Positions 1 through 5,824 of a stretch of DNA of 5,824 bases are shown here, piece by piece. Made by a program: the position numbers and the translations under genes. The notes below the pieces were generated by a model, which did not search any database, was not told the DNA's origin, and was given only the letters and a program-made list of their open reading frames with translations. This DNA comes from Desulfobia sp. (GTDB taxonomy: Bacteria > Desulfobacterota > Desulfobulbia > Desulfobulbales > SURF-16), in assembly GCA_030608985.1 (NCBI GenBank), contig JAUWDC010000092.1:1-5824 (forward strand), written 5' to 3'. How positions within the stretch are numbered: the first letter of the stretch is position 1; the number at the start of each line of letters is the position of its first letter.

Positions 1-525
1 CCAGGGAAGGGCAAAGAGATCGACAGTTCCCCATGGCCGGGGAAAAGAGGCATGAACCATGGGCTGACCGAGTTTCTCTTCCCCGTCCAAGGCCTCCACG
101 AGATCGGTTTGGTTGATGATATCGACAAGATGAACAAATTCCGTCGCACCCCAGAAAACCTTGCCGATGCCAACTGTCATCTCCCAAGTATCTGCCAGGT
201 AGAGAAAATTGGCCTCACGAATATCGCCATGGGTGCGTTCACTATCGGCTGAATCCACCCTGAAGAATGGTTTAAAAATGAAACTCGAACCTGAAGAAAG
301 TTCATGATACACTTCGGCATTAACAGCAAAGGAGGCACTATGGTGGCGTTGGTCCGGATAGGCGGGTGACGCAAGAAAACCTCGGCCCTCGAGCGCAATA
401 TCCCCGGTGAATTCAGTTGCGCTGGCACAGGGAGGAGAAATGAAGGTCGGGATAATGTAAAAGATGAAAAGAACCAGCAATAAACGGCAAATCACGACAT
501 ATCCTGTTTGCCAATAGAGGCCCAT
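1..525 (-). CDS. Exported protein, probable outer-membrane beta-barrel, partial (C-terminus beyond the left edge)
   Basis: Reading from 525 down to base 1 gives 175 uninterrupted codons with no stop, so only the N-terminal part is present. Residues 11-29 are strongly hydrophobic after Arg14, followed by a likely signal-peptidase site near CASA (33-36), so export is likely. The mature part alternates polar and hydrophobic/aromatic residues (FAVNAEVYHE, SFIFKPFFRV), as in beta-barrel strands. The segment around 107-144, including WEMTVGIGKVFWGATEF and HLVDIINQTDLVE, resembles from memory a conserved block in uncharacterised outer-membrane proteins; no search was possible. The ATG at 525 lies 2 nt after the stop of the LolA-like gene and has AGG upstream. 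A GTG at 495 is preceded by AGGA with 6-nt spacing and would give a more usual, shorter signal peptide, so the start is uncertain. Presumed role, by context: outer-membrane partner of the RND and LolA-like proteins. Confidence 0.75.
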   Translation of the reverse strand, partial: MGLYWQTGYVVICRLLLVLFIFYIIPTFISPPCASATEFTGDIALEGRGFLASPAYPDQRHHSASFAVNAEVYHELSSGSSFIFKPFFRVDSADSERTHGDIREANFLYLADTWEMTVGIGKVFWGATEFVHLVDIINQTDLVEALDGEEKLGQPMVHASFPRPWGTVDLFALPW

Positions 526-527
526 TG

Positions 528-1313
528 TTACCTGATCCGTTTCAGGCTGTTTTTGTTAAAATCCTGATCAGTAAGACCAGTCTTGAATTGATACTTTGAC
601 CAGAGCAGCTGTGTTGACTTGCCGTTCTGGTGGTTCACCATATTCATTTCAGAGGCACGCCAGTATCTGCCAAGATATTGCTGATAGTTTTTGAAGGTCA
701 GGGTTTTCAGGCGGGCGTTTTTGCGGTCATAATATTCTACCTTCCATAGTCGGTATTCGTCCTTGTCGCGCCATGACACCAGACGGGTATATCCTGAATT
801 TTTTTTGTCAATAGGATAGCTTTCTCCAACAAAACAATCGATCCCGTTAAGAGTTTCATCACGCAGATATTTGTATGTGTATTTTTCCACTTCCTGGCTG
901 GCGATATCCTCATAGGCAAATTCACTGCCCATGAATGAGCCTGATTTGTTGCGGGAGCTTATCCGCTTCACCCTTTTCAGGGCAGGAAGATAGAGCCATT
1001 GATCGTCATCACCGACTTTATGGGAGAAGGTGAGAAAGGCTGTTCCTTTCACGTCCCGCGGGGTGTCGAACACAGACAAACTTTTGTCCCCATCATTTTC
1101 AACTTCAAGGGTTTTGATGCGGATTTTCCTTTTGCTTTCTTTGCCATGTTTATTGCGAAGAGTCATCAGCATTTCAGCTGTGTGATCGGAAAACCCGGTA
1201 TCTCGACGGTCTGCTGCAATGGCAATGGCCAGGCCCTTTTCCTCTGCGGTTTCGCTGCAGCCTGTTCCAGGAAAGACAAGTATCAAGCTGAGAATTAGCA
1301 GAAGTATTTTCAA
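528..1313 (-). CDS. LolA-like outer membrane lipoprotein-sorting family protein (periplasmic)
   Basis: This 261-residue protein matches the LolA-like family usually annotated 'outer membrane lipoprotein-sorting protein', commonly found beside MMPL-type RND pumps. The recognisable core is residues 84-137: TPRDVKGTAFLTF, then WLYLPALKRVKRIS, then SGSFMGSEFAYEDI. An extended beta-rich region follows, with LNGIDCFVGESYP (155-167) and a C-terminal strand block to 261. The fold in this family is a half-barrel that binds lipid or acyl chains in the periplasm. Residues 1-18 form a hydrophobic signal peptide; Cys19 in GTGC could be a lipoprotein cysteine, but Gly at -3 makes a poor lipobox. The start is TTG, chosen because GGAGG (1325-1321) lies 7 nt upstream and the signal peptide begins there; the next in-frame ATG is far inside the protein (Met48). 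The TTG overlaps the RND stop by 4 nt (TTGA), suggesting translational coupling. Expected role: shuttling the pump's hydrophobic cargo; the cargo is unknown. Confidence 0.9.
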   Translation of the reverse strand: MKILLLILSLILVFPGTGCSETAEEKGLAIAIAADRRDTGFSDHTAEMLMTLRNKHGKESKRKIRIKTLEVENDGDKSLSVFDTPRDVKGTAFLTFSHKVGDDDQWLYLPALKRVKRISSRNKSGSFMGSEFAYEDIASQEVEKYTYKYLRDETLNGIDCFVGESYPIDKKNSGYTRLVSWRDKDEYRLWKVEYYDRKNARLKTLTFKNYQQYLGRYWRASEMNMVNHQNGKSTQLLWSKYQFKTGLTDQDFNKNSLKRIR

Positions 1314-3595
1314 GAGGCTCCCTCCAGTTTGATGAGAAGTGTTGGAAGAAAGATAAAGTCGAGCAGCAGGGCAAAAACAATGGTTATGGCTGTCATTGAC
1401 CCCATGTGGGAATTAATCTGAAATCCGGAAAATGACAACACGGAAAATCCGGCAAAGAGAGAGATGGTGGTAATCCAGATTGCCGCCCCTACAGTTTTAA
1501 AGGCGTATCGTACAGCATCTTCCGAAGACATGAGATGCTCTTTGCGGGCCCGCTGATACTTGGATAGAAAATGGACAGTGTCATCAACCACAATGCCAAG
1601 CGTCATGGCAATCATGACTGATACAGCCAATCCTACCTGTCCGACAAAAAATCCCCAAACCCCAAAGGCCATAAATGCCGGAGCCAGGTTGGGTATGAGA
1701 CTGATAAGGCCAAGTTTCAGGTTGCGAAGGACAATAATCATGATGAAAGATATCAGGATCAGGGCCAGGACGGAGCCTTTGAGCATGGATTGAATATTTC
1801 TTTTGGAAATATGGGAAAAAATAACTGACAAACCTGAACCATAGGTGGCCATGGAGGGGGCGTTGTCCTCCAGCCATTTGCGCCCCTGTGCCTCCAGTTC
1901 CAAGACCTCCCTGGTACCGAGGTTGACCAGATTAACAGTCATGCGGGTTGCCGATTTATCAACATTAATTCGATCATTCAAATCCAGGCCAAATGGAAGG
2001 TTCATCTCATACAGAAGAAGGTATTGTGCTGCCAGCTCCCTGTTCTTGGGCAAAAGATACATGGAAGGATCATCTCCATGCATATTTTTGTTGAGACGTT
2101 TCATAGTGTCGGTGATGGTATAGACATGTCTCACATTGGGCTGTGAGCGAAACCAGTCAGCAAAGGCATCCACGCCCAAAAGATACTCCGGATTGTTAAT
2201 TCCGCCTTCCTCTCCGGAATCAAGCGCCCAGTCGATAAGGTACATTCCTGTCAGGTTTTCTGAGGAGAAATCAGAGGCTACCCGGAAATCATAACTCTGA
2301 TCAAAATATTTGATGAATTCATCATTGAGGTCAATTCGTTTTATCCCGGAAGCCATTACTATAATGACGAGCAGCATGAGCCAGAAGATGGGGTGTCGTT
2401 TGGCAATAACAAAGTCTCCCAAGCGTACAAAGGGCCTGGAATGATCCCTGTATACAGTGGTCTTTACCGGCAGTACAGCCATGAGGGCAGGAAGAAAAAA
2501 AACAGAATAGACAAAGGCCGAAAGAACACCCATGGCAACAATATTGCCTAGATCTCTAAAGGGGGGTGCATCTGAGAAATTCATAGTCATGAAACCGATG
2601 GAGGTGGTCAGACTTGTTACAAAAATGGGCTGGAGGTTTATCCGTAATGACTCTGAAATAGCAGCATGCTTTTCTTTACCCTGGTGCATGCCGTGGAACA
2701 TGGTGACCAGGATATGTATGGAATCTGCCACTGCAAGGGTGAGAATAATTGTCGGGGCGTTAGCCGAGGCCGGAGTCAGTTGCATTCCGAGCCAGCCGGC
2801 AAGACCAAGCCCAGTGAGGGTGGACATGACAATGACTATAAGTGTTCCTGATGTGGCAAGAATAGATCGGAGGGATATGAGCAGTATCCCGAGAAGAACA
2901 ACAAACATTATGGGGATCAGCGACATTATATCCCGTTTCGCGGCCACTTCAAAGGCGTTGTCGATCAGAATGCCGCCTGCCAGATATATATCGAGAAAGG
3001 GGTATTTATCCGCCATTTTCTCCATGAGTGCCTGGCTTGCCGCACTTACTTCATTTGTTTCGGCTCTGTTTTTCTCCGGCTTGATAATGTTTATGTTAAC
3101 GCCGGTTACATGTCCTGAGGGTGATATAAGGCTGTTGACCAGGAGGGGTTCATGAAGAGCCACATATTTGATGGTGTCAATTTGCTCATCTGATAATGCT
3201 AAGGCATCATGGACGAGGTTTTCAACAATCAGATCATCTTCTTCTGCTCTGGTGTGCTGGAAATTTGTTACGGAGTCGATTCGGCTTGAATAGGGAATTT
3301 GCCAGGCCTCTTCAGTGAGCTCTTCAATGGCAGCCAATGTTTTTCTTTCAAAAACATTGCCGGACATAGGTGCAATTACAAAGAGGACATTGTTAAACTT
3401 GGTGTATGTTTCTTCAAGGGCTTCCAGAGCTTGAAGCTGGGGGTTCTCTTCTGAAAAAAACATGCGGGAATCGTTTGAAAACGTCAAAAAACGAATTCCA
3501 CTTGCTGCCCAGGCGGCACAGAGGAGCAGACCGATGATGATCATCAGGCGGTGTTTTACCACGGTGTGGCTGAGCCACTGTTCCAGTCTGTTCAT
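1310..3595 (-). CDS. RND-superfamily MMPL-type exporter, inner membrane
   Basis: At 761 residues this is a full-length, intact MMPL/'predicted exporter of the RND superfamily' protein. Topology is the classic duplicated RND plan: TM1 at about 17-37, a large periplasmic domain (about 38-222), TM2-TM6 (about 225-376), TM7 (401-418), a second periplasmic domain (about 420-603), and TM8-TM12 (about 606-755). Candidate proton-relay acidic residues sit in the middle of TM4 (Asp291 in LAVADSIHI) and TM10 (Asp671-Asp672 in GIVVDDTVHFL), the positions used by MMPL/HpnN-type pumps. Family members export lipids, hopanoids or other hydrophobic molecules using the proton gradient; the substrate here cannot be deduced. 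The ATG at 3595 is 25 nt after the SagB-type stop and lacks a clear Shine-Dalgarno, but an in-frame TAG at 3637-3635 and no better start upstream support it. Its stop overlaps the start of the LolA-like gene. Confidence 0.93.
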   Translation of the reverse strand: MNRLEQWLSHTVVKHRLMIIIGLLLCAAWAASGIRFLTFSNDSRMFFSEENPQLQALEALEETYTKFNNVLFVIAPMSGNVFERKTLAAIEELTEEAWQIPYSSRIDSVTNFQHTRAEEDDLIVENLVHDALALSDEQIDTIKYVALHEPLLVNSLISPSGHVTGVNINIIKPEKNRAETNEVSAASQALMEKMADKYPFLDIYLAGGILIDNAFEVAAKRDIMSLIPIMFVVLLGILLISLRSILATSGTLIVIVMSTLTGLGLAGWLGMQLTPASANAPTIILTLAVADSIHILVTMFHGMHQGKEKHAAISESLRINLQPIFVTSLTTSIGFMTMNFSDAPPFRDLGNIVAMGVLSAFVYSVFFLPALMAVLPVKTTVYRDHSRPFVRLGDFVIAKRHPIFWLMLLVIIVMASGIKRIDLNDEFIKYFDQSYDFRVASDFSSENLTGMYLIDWALDSGEEGGINNPEYLLGVDAFADWFRSQPNVRHVYTITDTMKRLNKNMHGDDPSMYLLPKNRELAAQYLLLYEMNLPFGLDLNDRINVDKSATRMTVNLVNLGTREVLELEAQGRKWLEDNAPSMATYGSGLSVIFSHISKRNIQSMLKGSVLALILISFIMIIVLRNLKLGLISLIPNLAPAFMAFGVWGFFVGQVGLAVSVMIAMTLGIVVDDTVHFLSKYQRARKEHLMSSEDAVRYAFKTVGAAIWITTISLFAGFSVLSFSGFQINSHMGSMTAITIVFALLLDFIFLPTLLIKLEGAS
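1321..1325 (-). promoter_or_regulatory. Shine-Dalgarno GGAGG deciding the TTG start at 1313
   Basis: GGAGG lies 7 nt upstream of TTG, within the last codons of the RND gene. It is the main reason for accepting a TTG initiation codon for the LolA-like protein, and it places initiation exactly where ribosomes terminate on the RND reading frame. Confidence 0.7.
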
Positions 3596-3620
3596 AGCGC
3601 AGCCCGTGTAATGTTGCAGA

Positions 3621-4310
3621 TCACCATGTTCGTCCTAGCGGCATGATAAGAAGGGGAGACTCATTGCGCTGCATCCTGAGCACCCGTTTTACGCCACTAT
3701 CATCAAATGCCCCTATAACAACAGTACTCAGGCCCAGACTCATTGCCTGTAAAAAAATATTCTGGGCCGCATGACCTGTTTCAATATGGACATAACGCTC
3801 TGCCCTTTTACCATATTTCCGGGCCGTACGGCTGTATACTCCAGCCACAACGAGAACAGCAGCCCCGTCTTGTATGCTCTGTTGTTTCAAGGCAACAGCA
3901 GACAGCTCTTTTTGCCGGTTACCGTGAATAACCCGCTCCAGTGTATGTTTTTGCGGATGGTAACGATATACTCCCGGATCCAGGCCGTGAACTTGACCCG
4001 CAACTATATAGAGCTCCAGAGGGTAAAGAGCACCAGCGGATGGAGCTGTCCGCTTGCCGTCTTTCCTGGTAATTCCCTGGGCTGCCCAGAGGAGCTGAGA
4101 AATTTCGCTGAGGAGCAGCGGCTCTTTTGAGTACGTTCGTGTCGATTTTCTGGCCAGCAGTGCTTCTTCAACAGAGATATTTCCCGCAGTTGACGGTTGG
4201 GGAAGAATGATAAGAGCAGCTTCTTCAAATGAGGAGACTGTTGGCAAAGGGAAAAAGAAAAAAATTATAAACAGTGCTGAAAATGAAATGACATTTACAG
4301 TTTTGCACAT
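3621..4310 (-). CDS. SagB/ThcOx-type nitroreductase-family flavoenzyme with N-terminal export signal
   Basis: The 229-residue protein carries SagB-type nitroreductase signatures: RKSTRTYS (54-61, FMN-phosphate-contacting region in the family), LLWAAQGITR (73-82), APSAGALYPLELYIV (89-103), GVYRYHP (113-119), ETGHAAQNIFLQA (177-189) and LGLSTVVIGAFDD (192-204), ending in PLLIMPLGR. Family members bind FMN as dimers; the best-known ones oxidise azolines to azoles in peptide biosynthesis, but stand-alone copies mostly lack a known substrate. Residues 8-27 are a hydrophobic signal (SALFIIFFFFPLP) with possible cleavage around VSS (25-27), so the enzyme is predicted to be periplasmic or membrane-anchored, with no twin-arginine motif visible. 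The ATG lies inside the end of the WrbA-like gene (16-nt overlap), implying coupled translation. No YcaO-type cyclase or peptide precursor is nearby, so a role in azole formation is not supported. Confidence 0.88.
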   Translation of the reverse strand: MCKTVNVISFSALFIIFFFFPLPTVSSFEEAALIILPQPSTAGNISVEEALLARKSTRTYSKEPLLLSEISQLLWAAQGITRKDGKRTAPSAGALYPLELYIVAGQVHGLDPGVYRYHPQKHTLERVIHGNRQKELSAVALKQQSIQDGAAVLVVAGVYSRTARKYGKRAERYVHIETGHAAQNIFLQAMSLGLSTVVIGAFDDSGVKRVLRMQRNESPLLIMPLGRTW

Positions 4311-4768
4311 AGCTCAGCAACTCTCTTACCCAGTTTGAAGCCGTCCTGGGCTGCTGTTTCATCCGGCTCTTGGCAGCAGGCGACACCATAATGACCGGAT
4401 GCATCCATGGGATCACCAACGATAATCATACCGTAGATCATCATGCACTGCAGCATAGAGAAGATTGTTGTTTCCTTGCCGCCAGTATGATGGTTCCCTG
4501 TGGCAAAGGCTGCACCAACCTTATTTTCCATTTCACGGCGCAGGCTGACAAAATCATCGAATACTTTTTTAAGCTGGGCCGCCATCACTCCAAAATAAAC
4601 CGGTGAACCGGTAATAATACCGGAGGAATTTCGAAAGTCGTCCTTACTGACGTCCTCTGTTGAGCGGAGAACGGCTTCGGCCCCTGTGGAAGAGACACCT
4701 TTGGCGATTTCCTCTGCCAGTTTTTTGGTATTGCCACCTTTTGAATAGTAAAGAATGAGAACCTGCAT
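4295..4768 (-). CDS. WrbA-like flavodoxin-fold protein, short form
   Basis: This 157-residue protein has the flavodoxin/WrbA pattern: an N-terminal beta strand MQVLILYYS running into the phosphate-binding loop SKGGNTKKLA (9-18), then GSPVYFGVMAAQLKKVFDDF (54-73), which parallels the WrbA flavin-contact segment, then FATGNHHTGGKETT (88-101), and MIIVG (114-118) before a YGV motif (127-129). WrbA proteins bind FMN and reduce quinones with NAD(P)H. At 157 residues it is shorter than typical WrbA (about 200), with fewer inserted residues between core strands, so it could be a plain 'flavodoxin family protein' and the electron donor is not certain. Cys131-Cys132 are adjacent, but their importance is unknown. 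ATG at 4768 has GGAGG 6 nt upstream. No signal peptide is present, so it is cytoplasmic. The 3' end overlaps the SagB-type gene by 16 nt. Confidence 0.9.
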   Translation of the reverse strand: MQVLILYYSKGGNTKKLAEEIAKGVSSTGAEAVLRSTEDVSKDDFRNSSGIITGSPVYFGVMAAQLKKVFDDFVSLRREMENKVGAAFATGNHHTGGKETTIFSMLQCMMIYGMIIVGDPMDASGHYGVACCQEPDETAAQDGFKLGKRVAELCAKL

Positions 4769-4774
4769 GGTTTG

Positions 4775-4779
4775 CCTCC
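4775..4779 (-). promoter_or_regulatory. Shine-Dalgarno of the WrbA-like gene
   Basis: GGAGG is spaced 6 nt from ATG 4768. It is the best ribosome-binding site in the window and rules in this start over the out-of-frame ATG at 4818. Confidence 0.75.
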
Positions 4780-4801
4780 AGCCTTTTTATATGATTGTTT
4801 T

Positions 4802-4845
4802 AGTTGAGCCATCTTCACCAGTTCGATGAATTAAGGATCTCAACT
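4802..4845. repeat. Inverted repeat AGTTGAG / CTCAACT upstream of the WrbA-like gene
   Basis: Perfect 7-bp arms lie at 4802-4808 and 4839-4845, separated by 30 nt. Short self-complementary bits lie inside the spacer (CATC/GATG). It falls in the 5' leader or promoter region of the WrbA-like gene. It could be an operator, an mRNA structure or chance; no T-run follows, so it is not a terminator. Confidence 0.3.
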
Positions 4846-4920
4846 TTCCGGATTGAGTGAACTATTTGTAATGAAGACAATATTTGAGGTTTTTACTCCC
4901 TTGAATATCGAACAAGGATT

Positions 4921-4926
4921 ATTATA
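4921..4926 (-). promoter_or_regulatory. Candidate -10 hexamer TATAAT upstream of the WrbA-like gene
   Basis: An exact TATAAT on the minus strand sits just after the EI24 stop codon, about 150 nt before ATG 4768. No good -35 element appears 16-18 nt upstream (the best is AATCAC), and there is no extended -10 TG, so this is a weak promoter prediction. The gap (4769-4929) is the only place in the cluster with room for an internal promoter. Confidence 0.25.
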
Positions 4927-4929
4927 AGT

Positions 4930-5706
4930 TCATAAGTTTTGTCGTGATTCGGGAGTAATGGCGTCTGTATCATACAGAAGATGGGTTGCCCCGACAACTC
5001 CCAATGGTATGCATAAAAACTGAAAAAAGGGAATTGCCAATATACAGAAGACACCGAGTCCAAATCCTGCCATCAGGGAGAAATCCTGATAAATGATATG
5101 CCTTTGATCTTTAAAGGTATATTTTTTCCGGGAAAACACATAGCCGGTAAATTCGATCACAAGAAAAAAGACGGTCCATGTGACAGAAAGGACAGAGTAG
5201 AGAAGGGATCCAATAACCGGCAGAATATTGAGGAAGAGGAGGAGAAGCATACCGGCAAGAAACAGGCTTATTTTTTTGGACTCAACAATCAGAACGCGTC
5301 CCGAATCCTCAAGGAAAGTTTTAAACACAAAGGGCTCGTCCGAAATTTGTCCGGTCAGCATGTTTTCAGTACGCTCGGAGAGGATATCATTAAACGGAGA
5401 GGCTAACAAACTGCCGACAACTGTAAAGGTGAAAAAAACAAGAACCAGGGTAACAATTATTGCGATAGTCATGAACAGGTAATTAAGGAGAAACCAGTAC
5501 CAGGCATCTCCCTGGGGAAGGTAGCTGCTGACCAGGTCAAAGAAAAAGCCAAGCCCATAATAGATGGTGAGTGAAAAAACAGAGAGGTTGATCGTGAAAG
5601 GAATAAGGATATATTTATAGAGTCGTGGGTGTTTTTTGATAAATCGAAAAGCACGAAAAGGATAAAAAAAACCTTGCCGGAATCTGCTTATGGGATTTCT
5701 TTTCAC
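4930..5706 (-). CDS. EI24 domain / CysZ-like inner-membrane protein
   Basis: The 258-residue protein matches the EI24/CysZ family in length and pattern: a basic N-terminus with QGFFYPFRAFRFIKKHPRL (11-29), TM segments at about 31-55 and 72-100, the diagnostic SLLASPFNDILSERTENML (99-117), then hydrophobic segments at about 144-165, 168-190 and 211-245. In Escherichia coli the family member CysZ supports sulfate uptake for cysteine synthesis; most bacterial EI24 proteins have no assigned substrate, and no sulfur-assimilation genes are visible here, so the symbol cysZ is not assigned. The start is GTG at 5706: an in-frame TAA lies 30 nt upstream with no ATG, GTG or TTG between, and there is only a weak ribosome-binding site. 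The GTG overlaps a stop (GTGA) of a possible upstream frame, suggesting coupling. It is separated by 161 nt from the following gene, so it may not share that gene's function. Confidence 0.85.
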   Translation of the reverse strand: MKRNPISRFRQGFFYPFRAFRFIKKHPRLYKYILIPFTINLSVFSLTIYYGLGFFFDLVSSYLPQGDAWYWFLLNYLFMTIAIIVTLVLVFFTFTVVGSLLASPFNDILSERTENMLTGQISDEPFVFKTFLEDSGRVLIVESKKISLFLAGMLLLLFLNILPVIGSLLYSVLSVTWTVFFLVIEFTGYVFSRKKYTFKDQRHIIYQDFSLMAGFGLGVFCILAIPFFQFLCIPLGVVGATHLLYDTDAITPESRQNL

Positions 5707-5824
5707 AATATGACCGTTATTAAAAGATGAGGCTTACTCTGGTATGTATAGCCTTTGAAGTACAAGAAACGAGACACGCTGTCAATATAACCATCATGAT
5801 AAATACTATAACCAAACATGCAAG
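5703..5824 (-). CDS. Possible C-terminal fragment of an upstream gene, partial
   Basis: From the right edge one minus-strand frame stays open for 39 codons and ends in TGA at 5705-5703, overlapping the EI24 GTG as GTGA. The peptide (begins CMFGYSIYHDGYIDSV, ends PHLLITVIL) has an ordinary soluble-protein composition rich in Tyr, Gly and Asp. The 4-nt overlap is typical of coupled operon genes, which favours this frame. A second minus frame is also open to the edge (stop TAA 5722-5720) with a hydrophobic peptide, so the assignment is tentative. No family can be recognised from so short a piece. Confidence 0.35.
   Translation of the reverse strand, partial: CMFGYSIYHDGYIDSVSRFLYFKGYTYQSKPHLLITVIL

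Noticed and set aside
2532..3155. A 207-codon open frame on the plus strand
   Set aside because: It lies entirely antisense to the well-supported RND gene, has no recognisable domain and reflects the codon pattern of the opposite strand.
3621..4310. Azole-forming peptide (RiPP) cluster suggested by the SagB-type enzyme
   Set aside because: No YcaO cyclase, E1-like protein or short precursor ORF is visible in the window, and the enzyme has an export signal.
4585..4818. An alternative ORF starting at ATG 4818 upstream of the WrbA-like gene
   Set aside because: It is out of frame with the WrbA-like protein, shows no family resemblance in its translation and lacks a good ribosome-binding site.
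4899..4917. Hairpin CCTTG/CAAGG with a 9-nt loop after the EI24 gene
   Set aside because: A five-base-pair stem with a large loop and no T-run is too weak to call a terminator.
5786..5814. 8-bp direct repeat (TATAACCA) spaced 21 bp, next to TTGACA on the minus strand
   Set aside because: It looked like an activator site with a -35 box, but no -10 lies 16-18 nt downstream, the region is A+T-rich, and it probably lies inside an upstream coding frame.
5720..5824. Second open minus frame at the right edge, with a hydrophobic stretch and a lipobox-like LVSC
   Set aside because: It could be a tiny lipoprotein or a membrane C-terminus, but the competing frame has the operon-like GTGA overlap; too short to decide, so not annotated.

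Overview
The window is a compact bacterial gene cluster, all on the minus strand, so transcription runs from high to low coordinates. Gram-negative envelope genes, moderate base composition, Shine-Dalgarno-led starts and the mix of families (EI24, WrbA-like flavoprotein, SagB-type nitroreductase, MMPL-type RND, LolA-like protein, outer-membrane-type protein) would suit a Desulfobacterota or other deltaproteobacterial-type genome. That placement is an impression from family content, not a demonstrated assignment.

In transcription order: (i) at the right edge, 5824-5703, a possible C-terminal fragment of an upstream gene whose stop overlaps the next start as GTGA; (ii) 5706-4930, an EI24/CysZ-like multi-spanning inner-membrane protein; (iii) a 161-nt gap, the only sizeable intergenic space, with a TATAAT-like hexamer and an inverted repeat; (iv) 4768-4295, a short WrbA-like flavodoxin-fold protein; (v) 4310-3621, a SagB/ThcOx-type nitroreductase with an N-terminal export signal, overlapping the previous gene by 16 nt; (vi) 3595-1310, a 12-TM MMPL/RND-superfamily exporter; (vii) 1313-528, a periplasmic LolA-like 'outer membrane lipoprotein-sorting' family protein starting at TTG inside the end of the RND gene; (viii) 525 to the left edge, the N-terminal 175 residues of an exported protein that looks like an outer-membrane beta-barrel.

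The last three genes are almost fused (4-nt overlap, then a 2-nt gap). They supply an inner-membrane pump, a periplasmic lipid-binding-fold carrier and an outer-membrane component, which is the expected parts list for moving a hydrophobic molecule across the envelope. Two flavoenzymes sit directly upstream: a cytoplasmic WrbA-like protein and a predicted exported SagB-type oxidoreductase. The most interesting hypothesis is that the exported flavoenzyme acts on, or is powered alongside, the lipid-like cargo of the transport trio. Substrate and reaction cannot be read from the sequence. No RNA genes, insertion sequences, CRISPR arrays or convincing terminators were seen.
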